The position numbers were made by a program, and so were the translations under genes. Shown here in pieces: positions 36,718-47,327 of a stretch of DNA of 64,000 bases; within the stretch, counting starts at the first letter, position 1, and every line of letters begins with the position of its first letter. Source of the stretch: Helianthus annuus (lineage: Eukaryota; Streptophyta; Magnoliopsida; Asterales; Asteraceae); NCBI RefSeq assembly GCF_002127325.2, contig NC_035437.2, positions 109,892,321 through 109,956,320 of the forward strand, read 5' to 3'. The notes beneath the pieces were generated by a model, which saw only the letters and a program-made list of their open reading frames with translations, did no database searches and was not told the origin of the DNA.

Positions 36718-37011
36718 ATGATACAATATTAATAGTTGGAGGAGGGCCGACTGTTGTGGAACTCGTGGATATTATGATACAATATTAATAGTTGGAGGAA
36801 GGCCCACTGTTGTGGAACTCGTGGATGAAGTTGCAGATTATGAAAAGATTCAATATTCTGATACAATATCATTATATGGTTCATCGTGGATCAAAGAGAC
36901 TATTCTCGATTTGATTGTTTGGATGATCATGGATGGTTAATGGTTGATGAGAATTTATAGGTCAGGGTTTTCGCTAATATTTTTGCGATTGGAGTTGTTA
37001 CCGATGTTCAT
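36718..37011 (+). pseudogene. Captured AIF-like FAD/NAD(P) oxidoreductase fragment
   Basis: The motif ILIVGGGPTVVELVDE is the dinucleotide-binding fold (GxGGP) of pyridine-nucleotide-disulfide oxidoreductases; its form matches plant AIF-homologue proteins. Further on, DDHGWLMVDENL, then an in-frame TAG at 36958-36960, then VRVFANIFAIGVVTDVH and a GTAAGT donor, matches the second conserved block of the same proteins. The sequence between the blocks is much shorter than expected, so it is internally deleted. A 56-base tandem duplication (36715-36770 and 36771-36826) repeats the nucleotide-binding motif with two mismatches. Confidence 0.7.
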
Positions 37012-38003
37012 GTAAGTTGGCCCATTTATGCATTCTTTTCATGTTTTTCTTTTTCTCTCAAAAAAATAATATTTATGTACTTTTTTTATAGATGTGGTAC
37101 ATTGACGTTTCTCACACATTTTTTTCGGCCATGTATTTAACTCTGGGTCAGAGTCACTCAAAGTGTATCTATAAAGCCATATTCTAAATTTTATCTCAGT
37201 TCTCTTTTATCTAATGTTATAGTTCTTTTTAAGATTGATGCATTTGCTGTCTAGAATGCTTGTGGACTGGCTTTAATTCGGATGGAACACTATGCTCAAG
37301 TTCGTATCAAGTTCAATTGATAGGTATTTCGCTCGGAGAACAATTTACATGAAATGAATTCATTTCCAGCGTACACAAGACAATATATTATGTCAACGTC
37401 TTCTACCTTCTCGAATACACTACCATTTCATTTTATTTCCACTATGAAATAAGTATAGATTCTATTGTTTTGTTAAAATGTATTTCTACTGAATTCAAAT
37501 GTATATTATTCTAACATTTCATTTAATCACGTAAATACTATTTTCATACATTTATGTTATTTAATTGTATATTGTTTGTCGATACTAGAACAACACCATG
37601 ATATATAGTTTTGACATCTATTTTTTTTCCTTGAGTTTAACTGTTTTCAAGGATATCATCCCTGGTTATATTAATATGAATTTAAATAAGAATTTAGATA
37701 TTGATTTTTATATAAACTTGATGTCAATCAAAAGATGAAAACAGTGACCTTTCGTTGATCTATTAAAGGTTCGCTGGTATGTAACAGGTTTTTGGAGAGG
37801 GAAGTAATCACCGTGTTCGGTTTTTGGGTTTGTACCAGTTAGGGTCGTGTATTGTCTGTTTGGGACCAGTTTTAACCCTTAGACGTGAAGCCTAAGTTTG
37901 GAAAGGCCTAGAAAAAAAATGATGATCTACATGGGCTTCAATGCCGGTAGATATTATATGTTTGTGTTAAGCAACCCGCGAAACTCGCGGGATCTTAGGC
38001 TAG

Positions 38004-39127
38004 TTTAACATGAATTTATATGAAAACTTGTAACAATATATTGTTAGAAACAATATTTGTGGAAAAAAAATTAAGTATGTAAACATTGAATGAGTAAGGA
38101 AAGTGTATGTCAGACTAAAATAAATTAACATGAATACATTTAAAAAAAATTATAATGGTATAAATATATATTTATAAAATAATGGAAATACAAAAATATT
38201 CCTTGTAATAAAAATAACATGAGAAGTGAAACTTACCTGCATAACACAACTTTGATATAAAAAAACCTCATTTTGAAATAGAAAACTGTGACAATAAAAA
38301 AAATTATTACTACTAAAGGAATGATCATTATATATATTATATGTATATAACAAAAAAATTTGACATCACAAATATTCCGTAATTATATTATAGTTAGCAT
38401 TTTACTTATATATGATTCTAAATTCATAATAAAAGAAAAATATCTAACATCTAAAATAACTTCTATATGATATTGGATTATATATGGAATTACTTTAAAC
38501 ATTTTTTGAAAATATGAATCTGTTGCTCGGACAACATAAATTAATAAAAAATTAAAAGATCATTTTTTGTCAATTTTAGCTATAAATATGTATAAGTTTC
38601 CAAAAAAACATCACCAAAGTAAGTTAGTAAAAATTTAAGATATGAAATTAGAAAATAAGTTAAACAAAAATGAATAGATAAAGTGATTGGTTAATCTGAA
38701 GTGTACCTTTTATCAAAATATAATCCCCTAAATATAATATGTTTTAACATCAATAACATATTGAGTTGGGAATGATATATTTTAACGTTTTTTTAGATAT
38801 TATAAGTTCCTACTTGGTATAAAATTAATAAATTTTGAGGTTAGGGTGTTTGTGTTGGATGAGTGGATATTATAATAGTAATATAATTCCTTGTGCAAAG
38901 ATAATAAAAAAATATCAATAAAGGTAGTACCAAACATTAGGTAATAATTTAAAACATAAAACGGGTTGCTAACTTTCTTACAAAATAGACATGTTTAACT
39001 ACTAATTGTCCAAAGAAAAACATAACTAACATCAGACTTGCAAAACATTGTCAACCGACTATTAAGTAATAACCAACAGGTTGCCAAAACATCTAAAAAC
39101 CCAACTAACGACCACAAATGCAAACAG
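38004..39127. other. AT-rich spacer, no gene
   Basis: No coding exon, RNA or terminal repeat is recognised. Before the Helitron insertion this stretch was continuous with the upstream region of the RPA-like gene (ending at 34836). Confidence 0.4.
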
Positions 39128-41652
39128 TCACGCACAGCCTCTTTTCTTTGTAGTCTTGTGAACAACTTTGGTCAAAATCAAAAGCTGAGAAGACTTCACA
39201 TATATAAAGAAAAGAGCAGCGCCAATGTGGATTTGATTTGATTTCAAGAAAGCCGACCACTTGGAAAAACCATACCTGTAACCATCACCATTCTTTTCCG
39301 CTACCGTCTTGATGTTTGTTACCTCACATCTAAGGTTTTTTATCGAAACCTCACGCAGGTTGTGAACAGAAAGAGACAAATCATCGAAAACACCAGACGG
39401 TAAACGCTGAACACATACAAAAAAAATTGTCAAATTAATCTATAACATATAATTATTACTTTATTAAGAAATACATAAAACTTAATAATATGAAAACACA
39501 TACCAATCGGTTTTCTGCGACTTTAGTGAATTCAATGAATGAGCCTGTTTTCGTCCTTTTCAAATTAGAACGTTTACGGCAAACAGATGCGGTTTCAGCG
39601 GTCGTGATCTTATCAACAACAACAGATTCATTTTTGTTTCTAAACTTTGAACGGGTACGATGAGCAATTACAGAGTCATCGGACACAATCATAACTGTCT
39701 TACATTTCCGAGTGGTCTAATAAGTCCAAATAAATAATAATTACTTTGTCTTTTAAGATAAAACTTTTAAAGTAAAAAATGTATATATGATACTATACCT
39801 TTCTCTTTCTCGGCAAAACAGTTTGACCAACATCAACTGTATTTTTCGGAATGGCCTAAACAGGTAAATAAATACATAAGTAACTACCTTATTGGAAAAA
39901 ATAGACTTTCAGCATAAGTCACATCAGAAACAACTGTGGAGCACAGAGTCGGTTGAGAAAACATAACATTCTTTGGTATCAAAAAGTTGTCGAGATCCGT
40001 TTGACACTTGCTTTTGTCCTGAAAAAAGGAAAACATATGTCTAAAATAATGTAAACAAATACATTTAAATTAAGAAAAATATAATTAAGTAACACGAATA
40101 GAACCTTTAAACTTAGATTTTCATCAACAACAACAATAGTTTTCGCCTTTGGATCATCCTACGAAAGATAGAACATTAACCTTTGAAAATGAATAAATAA
40201 AGGCAAAATATTTGAAAAAATTAAAAATTGATATCATTTGTTAAATAAACACAAACCTTCATAGTTGAATCTTCATCACAAAAAACACTTGATTTGCCTT
40301 GCCCTTCAGTTTTTCTATCCCAATCATCTTTGAATTACGTATCACAAAAATATTTGTTTAACAATATAGTACCAATTATTATTAAAAATAAAATTAAACA
40401 TGTTAAAAAATTACCTTCTTCTTAAGGTCTTCCATTTCAAGTAGAGATGAGAAAAAGTTATCAAACTTGGAATCATCAATATCCTATAGAATTAAGAATG
40501 AAGAAAATAAATGTAAAAATACAAAAAAAAATATATTTATAAAAACAGTTAATTAATTTGATTCTAATATAGAGAATTACTTTGAACAGAGATTCAAAAC
40601 TTGCCAAATGAAATTTGTCATCTTCACTTTCCACAACAACACCTTCTTCAATGTGCAGTTCCAGCACCAATACACTTCTCCTTATGTTCGGACTAAAAAC
40701 AAAATCAGAAATAACAATGTGTTAAATATAATATCAACTTGTAAGCTCGCGTTGATAAGTAAACAATAGTGTAGATTTATAATTCTAACCGCAATAACAA
40801 ATTCATCACAATCATCACCATATATTGAGTCATCCAAAACAACTAACTCAACCCTGTTGTTCTGAATTTGAGTACCGGTTTGATGATTAAAGACTGAAAG
40901 CTCGAAAATTTTATTTCCATGCAGTGAGAAGACAAAGGTAGATCTCCTGTCTAAGGCAAGTTCGTTTATCATCTCAGAACATCCATGAGTAAAAACACAG
41001 CTGTCAGTTAATCCGTCCATGTTAACGTTCCAAAATCTATCTCCTAAATACAGAGTTGATTGACCACCTTTGAAATTTTTACCATAAAATTGCTTCCAAA
41101 ATTCATCAGCCATTACCTGCATAGGATGTGATAATTAGTAAAAAGAATTATTTTAAATACCAATATACAGACATAAAACATTATTCATCATATTTATATT
41201 ATAAGATAGTACTTACAATAACATCTTCGTGAGGATTGATCTTGGATATGAAGCAGTTTTTATGAACACAAGATTTAAACACCATTAGAAAGAATGATGA
41301 TGGTCCATATGACTGAAACATAAGGTAGTCATCTTTTCTTACACAACTATCCCGAACAACTTTGGTGAATCCATCAGCAAGAACAGGGCCCACATCAGTT
41401 TTTTTCACTCTTACAAACCATAAATTGTTACCATCAACAATCTTAACTGAATCTTTGTAAGGTGGTTGGTCTCCCCAAATCATTGACGCAAAGTCATTAG
41501 GTATTTGCTATGAGTTAAAAAAAACAAGTACAAATGTCAGTTTACATAAAATATGAGTATAAAACATTAAAATACAAATAAACGTACCAAAAATATCGGG
41601 AAATCTTCATCAATAAGCTTTAAAAATGAAGGACTTTTGTGCAAGGGTCCAT
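39128..41652 (-). CDS. REM-like transcription factor with three B3 domains (copy B)
   Basis: This is the most complete of three related B3 genes here; REM proteins are nuclear DNA-binding factors. My exons (- strand) are 41588-41652, 41217-41507 (B3-1: IPNDFASMIWGD to VFKSCVHKNCF), 40790-41116 (B3-2: MADEFWKQFYGKNFKGGQST to LDDSIYGDDCDEF), 40581-40692, 40415-40483, 40257-40327, 40105-40158, about 39935-40018, 39799-39855, 39504-39716 (ending EFTKVAENRL) and 39128-39406 (B3-3: RLPSGVFDDL to VHKTTKKRGCA stop). Exons 4-10 encode a polar linker. One problem: the ATG at 41652 is followed after about 30 bases by a stop, and the frame needed for SFLKLIDEDF is one base off relative to copy A. So either a one-base deletion broke exon 1, or translation starts elsewhere. 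Function otherwise looks plausible. Confidence 0.72.
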
Positions 41653-42436
41653 ACCTGAAATTAATATATGAAGGTTTTTTTAAAAAATAAAACGGCAATG
41701 TATTTATAACAAAACAATGAATATTACCAACAATAATAAGTACACGTTTTCAACAAAATTTAAAAACAATTTATTTTTAGAAACACATTCAATATTTGAA
41801 AAAAAAATTAAAACAGAATGAAAAAATAAACAAATACATGCAAAATCTTTTCAAAACATTGGATTCGTATAATGCAAAATAATCTACAACAACAAAAAAC
41901 TAAAAAAAATAAAGAAAATACATCAAAAGAATTTGTATTTTTAACAAAACGTATGATCATCAACATTAAAAAGTTAGATCTGCCGAAAGGGTTTTGCCCA
42001 AAAAGAAAACATAAGATCTAAAAACCTATAAACAGTAAATTTACCTATGATTGTTGAAAGATTCGTCGTCTAAAAGGATGACCGGCTATAGAATTTTATG
42101 GAATTATCTATAAATAAATAACAACAATAAACATTATCGTCGGCCAAAAGGGTTTTGCATAAAACAAAATTGATATAAGATCTATAAACATATAAACACT
42201 ACATTTACCTTCGATTATTGAAAGATTCGTCACTTAAAAGGATTATCGTCTTCAGTATTTTGATAATCGGATTTAGGGTTTGTAAGCATCAAGAACGAAC
42301 AAAAAAACAACAAAAAACAGAAAATTAATCAAAAATTCACATTAAACGTAAACAATAACTAAGAATCAAATTTGATCAAGTAGATTTACCGATGATTTTT
42401 GAAAAGATTCGGCACCTAAGATGTTTATCGGATATG
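41653..42436 (-). promoter_or_regulatory. Leader region of B3 copy B with repeated first-exon units
   Basis: Three related blocks end in the same exon-to-donor junction on the - strand (CGAATCTTTCAAnAATCnn then GGTAAAT): about 41965-42085, 42140-42260 and, more diverged, 42330-42436. The first two share long runs, for example AAAGGGTTTTGC and AAGATCTA. Each could act as an alternative untranslated first exon. This reading is from pattern only. Confidence 0.5.
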
Positions 42437-42510
42437 GAATTTAGAAGAGAGATAATCGTTCGCAAAGAAAGTGTAGAAAGAAAGGTTAGGGTTCAATGAT
42501 TGATAAGAAA

Positions 42511-42521
42511 CATTATATAGG
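42511..42521 (-). promoter_or_regulatory. Probable TATA box of B3 copy B
   Basis: On the - strand CCTATATAATG lies about 75 bases before the first leader donor (near 42390) and is followed by CT-rich leader sequence, as in plant promoters. Confidence 0.4.
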
Positions 42522-42729
42522 ATCCATATTGTATTTGGGTTAGTTCGGGAAAAAATAAATCCGACCCAATAACTTTCGGATCCCGCGTAGAATTGAAGAA
42601 TGTAGTTTGTGTATTCTCAATAGTGGTTTGTGTATGAAGAATTAGACATTTTCCCTCCCAAAATGAAGGTTCACTAAACCAATGGTTGCCACATCATCAA
42701 ATAGGCTTCACCATTCAAGGACAAATAGC

Positions 42730-42760
42730 CCAAATCATCTCATTTATTAATATATATAGA
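42730..42760 (-). mobile_element. Helitron-like 5' terminus, - strand
   Basis: On the - strand from 42760 the sequence starts TCTATATATATTAATAAATG, the usual style of plant Helitron 5' ends, preceded by A on that strand (T at 42761). It resembles the 5' end at 34837. The element would extend leftward over B3 copy B and possibly the RPA/helicase genes; no matching 3' end is found in the window. Confidence 0.4.
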
Positions 42761-42863
42761 TGACCACTTAGAGCTTACCCTTCTCATCTGCATCAACTAG
42801 CGTCTCTCTTATCTCTCCTAAAAACCCTAACCCTAACTCTTAAAATTCTTCTCTTTCTCAACC

Positions 42864-43567
42864 ATGGATACTATCAATCGTCAACACTTCCCACTTCTAT
42901 ACCTCCAACGTCACAATCTTAGGGTCTAAATGTACGTCTCCGTCCTTATATGGGAGTCGTGCATCACCATCTTCTCCCTGCTCCTCCAAACTCCTAGAGC
43001 CTTTGCGCTGACAACATTCGTATCAGTGCACCTAGACATGCTCCAGGAGTTTTGGTATTCTGCCCATCTCACCATCGAAGGAGGCAGACTCACCACCATT
43101 GTTGGGTGGGTAATGAACCGCCTCATCATTCTCAACGAGCACATTATACGAGAAGCCCTCCACCTCAACGATGACACTAATGTCATATCCTTTACCAGTG
43201 AGGAGATGGAAGACACGTTGTGGAATACGGGATATAGAGTGCCAGCCCCAAAAGGGCAGGTGGTAAAATCTGGGTTCACCAAACCATGGCAATTTCTAAT
43301 AACCCAACTTGCCATTTGCTTCTCCAAAAGACCGTCACCTCCACCGAAGTCTCTTATAGAGTTATGAAACACATTCATGCACTAGTGATTGCTCTTCCAT
43401 ACAACTATTCACACGATTTGCTGAAAGACTTTGTGCTCAACATAAGCTCTAGTAGAGCCTTCCATATGTATCCACAATTTTTTATGAGAGTAATCACAAG
43501 CCAGTTGGACTTTCCTGGTGTTCCAATCTGGTACCTAGAGCCCGGGTGGTGCTTCAGGAAAACATAA
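42864..43567 (+). pseudogene. Decayed retroelement Gag-like or unknown protein fragment
   Basis: A frame begins MDTINRQHFPLLYLQRHNLRV at 42864 and meets a TAA at 42927. It continues in frame (FVSVHLDMLQEFWYSAHL, then IREALHLNDDTNVISF and VVKSGFTKPWQFLITQLAIC) to 43367, then in another frame (KHIHALVIALPYNYSHDLL, FHMYPQFFMRVITSQ) to 43567. The order of motifs (EFW, IREALxLxDD, KSGFxxxWxFL, MYPxF) is that of a large family of plant hypothetical proteins linked to retroelements. One stop and at least one frameshift make it non-functional. The start fits an upstream CT-rich leader with AACCCTAACCCTAA. Confidence 0.5.
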
Positions 43568-44860
43568 GGTTCCAAAAATTTATATCGGTGGATAAACACA
43601 CTGCGGTGCCTACAGGTCTTTGGTTGTCATTGCTTTGATATACTAGGTGGATTGAATCATTTTTATTTTTTTACTTTATTTCTTTTGTTATTTTGCATGT
43701 AATATATGACCTTTAATTTTTAATCTTTATCTTTAAAAATGAGTTTTAGGACCTACAAAAAAAAAGAGGAGGAAAGGAGATAAATGAACCGATCATTAAC
43801 TAAGAGGAAAGATAAAATCAGAAAAATCTGATGAAGTTAAAATATTGATCTAAAATCATCAGACTTTAAAAAAAAAAAAAAAATAGGATGTTAAGATGTT
43901 GTTTAACAATGTCAAATAGAAAATCATTTAAATGACAAAAGAAAATTTTGCCATTGTCTGAAGAAAATTGTTTAATATTAAAAAAGGAAGGGAAAATTTG
44001 TTGATAAAGGTTATATGATTGTCAAATACAATATCATATAATAAACTATTTAACCTTCATTATAAAAGAAAGACAGAAACCACAAGTATCTGATGATAAT
44101 CTGATAAAAGTTTGACAACAAAATTTGATGAATCCAGGAGCACATTCTAGCTGAACTATGAACTTTAGTACTCAACAGGGTAGTATCAGGGCCTTAGCAC
44201 GTAGCAAACACGTTAAACAAATTAGTTTCCGGTTAACGTATCATTACCGATTAACTGACGATAACATGTGCTATATCATCATGCAAGCCCAAAGAGATTA
44301 ATAAAACACTTATTTATGATTTTTAAGCGAAGCCTTGAAAGTGTTTGGTTTTTCACAAAGGTACGATCGGTTATCGTTAAAACCCAAAAATAATCAGAAA
44401 ACGAGTTCGTCTCGCAGTCTATTTACCAAATTGGGGGTGCTTTAATAACCGACGATTGCTTGAAATTCAAAAATTATACCGAAATGCTTATCAAAATGTA
44501 TTAACATTTTAATTTTTCCAATCCGTGGTAGCCGAAGTTAATAATTATAAAAGCTAGAAATATGAAATTTATATTTCACGTACTGTCAAACGAGTAAGTG
44601 ATGGGTCAAACGACGATTTGAGCCATGAGATAGCTTTACGGATATTTAGTAGTATAAGAGTCTGTTTCATAATAATAATAATAATAAAATATATTATATT
44701 ATATTTGACCATACTATGTTTTTAACGAAACTTAGGTCAAAATGTAGAGAAAAATAAGTTCATCTCAACGACATATTCATAATTTTATAAAACATTATAT
44801 TTTGACAGTTACACGAGTAAAATGAGTGAAGTAATTGAATTAATTAGAAAGTTATAATAA
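43568..44860. other. No gene; low-complexity and possible old LTR sequence
   Basis: The stretch contains an A-run near 43870-43883 and otherwise AT-rich DNA. The part at 44150-44860 has the mixed composition of old LTRs, but no boundaries are visible. Confidence 0.35.
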
Positions 44861-44900
44861 CTAGTTGATTTTTCGCCCGCGCGTTGCGGCGGGGACCCAA
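44861..44900 (-). mobile_element. Helitron 3' terminus, - strand
   Basis: On the - strand the sequence reads a GC-rich hairpin (CCCGC...GCGGG, 44876-44893), an A-rich spacer, then CAACTAG ending at 44861, followed by T. This is the standard plant Helitron 3' end. The element body would lie to the right (higher coordinates). Its 5' end is not certain; a weak candidate is near 45728, where the - strand begins TCTTCTACTTTTTTTAGTAA. Confidence 0.6.
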
Positions 44901-45019
44901 TGACTGCAAAACGTGTGTTAGCAACGGCAAGCAGATACCGAATATCAAAACATAAATAAAAATGTCGTGGTAAGGATAGTCACTCCGTCCTAAAAAACGA
45001 TTTTAAATAACCAAATATA

Positions 45020-45660
45020 TAATAATAGGACCGATGTAGAACCGATATAATACTCGGTACAATACGGTATGGTATTTGAAGGTAAAAATCAATAAATACA
45101 GTTATGGTGCTAGACCGATGTAGAACCGAAAGCAACGATTCTAAAAACGCCAAAAGGTGGGTACCAAATTGGTACCGTAAATGATTTGGTATAGTAAATT
45201 TGGTACCGATACGATACTGGTTTGATATAGGATTTGATATGATTTGCTCATCAATAATTTAAATATCCAAGTTAATTTTACATGCTACAATTTATTCAAT
45301 ACAGAAAAAGACAAAAAAGAAAGCAAAATAAGTTGTGTATATAAAACCTCATTATAACGAAATACAGTTTACTTACTGTGTGTATGAAAAGTAGTCAAAA
45401 CGGTGCAATTACTTGCATTGTGAAGTTGCTACAGGATTTGATGAGCTCGGTACCAACCGGTACCGAAAATACCGTTACCGAAATCTCCAAAAATGGGTAC
45501 AGGTACCGAATATACCTGGTACGGTACGGTTCGGTACCGGTCGGTACTGGTACAGCAACGGTATTTGAGGGTAAAAACCGGTGCTAAACCGGTACCGAAA
45601 ATACACCTGATTTGATTAATTTGATACCGGTATCAGTACCCGGTACCATTTACTAGCACT
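45020..45660. repeat. Degenerate GGTACCG-type repeat array
   Basis: The words GGTACCG, CGGTAC and ACCGATA recur dozens of times in both orientations with irregular spacing, densest at 45445-45650. GGTACC is a palindrome, so the tract could form many hairpins. It lies inside the presumed body of the Helitron ending at 44861. A related but sparser tract (GGGTAGGAA/GGAACCGG words) is at 49780-49940. No coding function is seen. Confidence 0.65.
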
Positions 45661-45953
45661 TACTAATGTTACTATTCATTCAGTTTTAATTTTAATATTT
45701 AGGTAAAGGTAATTACTAAAAAAAGTAGAAGATACAAACCTCCTTCCTTTTTATTCCGATTGGACCACCTTCTTATAAACCTCCTTTATTTTTTTTAAAC
45801 AATTTCAACCTCCTAGACACATTTCACTCCTGCTCTAGAACGTCTCATCCATTTCCATTAATCAACCAGGGTAACAAACCCCCTTTCAAGTGATTTTTGA
45901 CGCTCTTTTGTGTTTAAAAATGTTATTAACAACAAAGTGTTTTGATCCATAAA

Positions 45954-46304
45954 CAGAGGCGGAGGATAGTGGGTGCTCGGGGGTGCACCCGCCCACCCCA
46001 ATATTTCGGTTAGAAGTGTACAAGTTGCGATTTTTCGTCCGAAAATTTTAAAATTATATAGGATCGCCCCCCAGATTATTTTTCCTAAATTGTATATTCT
46101 AAATATTTATAAACTTTGTATATAAATGATGGGTAGTTTGGTAAATATACACTTTGTTTTATTTGGAACTATTATTATTTGACCCGATTTGAATCGAATA
46201 GCCAACCTGACCCAACCCGAACCGAAACATAACGATAGGAAAAAAGTTTTTTGGGTCCCATTACTTTACGCCCCCTCGAAACTTTTAGTCAAGCTCCGCC
46301 ACTG
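45954..46304. mobile_element. hAT-type MITE (351 bp)
   Basis: Terminal inverted repeats are CAGAGGCGGAG (left) and CAGTGGCGGAGCTTGA (right, reverse complement), the classic hAT form. The 8-bp target duplication TCCATAAA is perfect at 45946-45953 and 46305-46312. The inside is non-coding. Confidence 0.85.
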
Positions 46305-47265
46305 TCCATAAACACTTAATCTTTCGGCCATGAGAGTTGTTTAAACTCTTAGTATGTATAACGAGATGATTCATGAGGTTTAATGGTGAAAAACACATCG
46401 GATTACAGATTAAAAACATAAGGACTCGACAAGAAATGTAATAAGCTAACAACTACAATCGAAAAAGATAATTTACAAGGCTTGACATGTGATGTTGCAT
46501 ATATGTATGTGTTGTTTATAACCAGTAGGTGTTGTACCTAGACTTACACATGATTTGGAAGTGTAGAAAGTGCATAAGCAAGCGAGAAACATGAGGTATA
46601 ACGCCCGATAACTGAACATAAGTGCACTGAACTTTGTTTTAGCATAAACTGTGGCATGGGAAATATTAGTACATTAAAGTTTATAGGCTGATCACATACA
46701 GTGAAAATAGGGTCTCGAATTTTTGGACAATCTAAGAACTTTTGGTGAATTTATTGGTATTTAGCATGGTTGCAAAAGTCGCTAGGCGCTCCCTAGTCGG
46801 ATTCAGGAGTACTCGGGAAGTACTCGGTTTAGGCGGAGATTACTCGGGGAGTAATTGGCGTAGGAGAACAGTACTCGTGCCTCGGCAGCCTACCTTGTAG
46901 CGAGTACTCGGAGATTAGTAGTGTTAATTCAGGAAAAATAACAAACTAAATCAATAAATCCCCAAATGTTGCAGCAAGTCTCTATTTGTCATAAGAATGT
47001 CCCACACAAAATTCGGAATTCATTGGTTAAAGCTAGATATTGTTTTAGAAATCGCATTGTATCCAAATTTCGTCAACTGAAAATCTTTTGTCGGAAGCTC
47101 GGTTAAACCTGAAAATTTTACAGGAAGTTTCTGGACATTTTTGGTCATTCTGTAAAAATTTTGGATTTTTTAGAACTTGGATGGTATGAATCGCCCATAT
47201 ATCGGTTAAACAGACTTTTACAACTGAATAATTAATATGATAAATCTGAAAAATAATTTTTTCTG

Positions 47266-47327
<62 letters not shown>

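Larger units (their letters stand above)
34837..38003 (+). mobile_element. Non-autonomous Helitron carrying host gene fragments
   Basis: The 5' end is TCTATATTAAAAC at 34837. The 3' end has a perfect 7-bp-stem hairpin (CCCGCGA AAC TCGCGGG, 37975-37991), then eight bases, then CTAG at 38000-38003. The flanks are A (34836) and T (38004), as expected for Helitron insertion between A and T without duplication. The element is about 3.2 kb, encodes no transposition protein, and contains exon pieces of two unrelated host genes in the + orientation. It sits 80 bases upstream of the RPA-like gene start. Confidence 0.82.

Noticed and set aside
46785..46930. Palindromic AGTACTCGG-type words as a regulatory array
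   Set aside because: The text resembles a known dispersed plant repeat and has no gene nearby.
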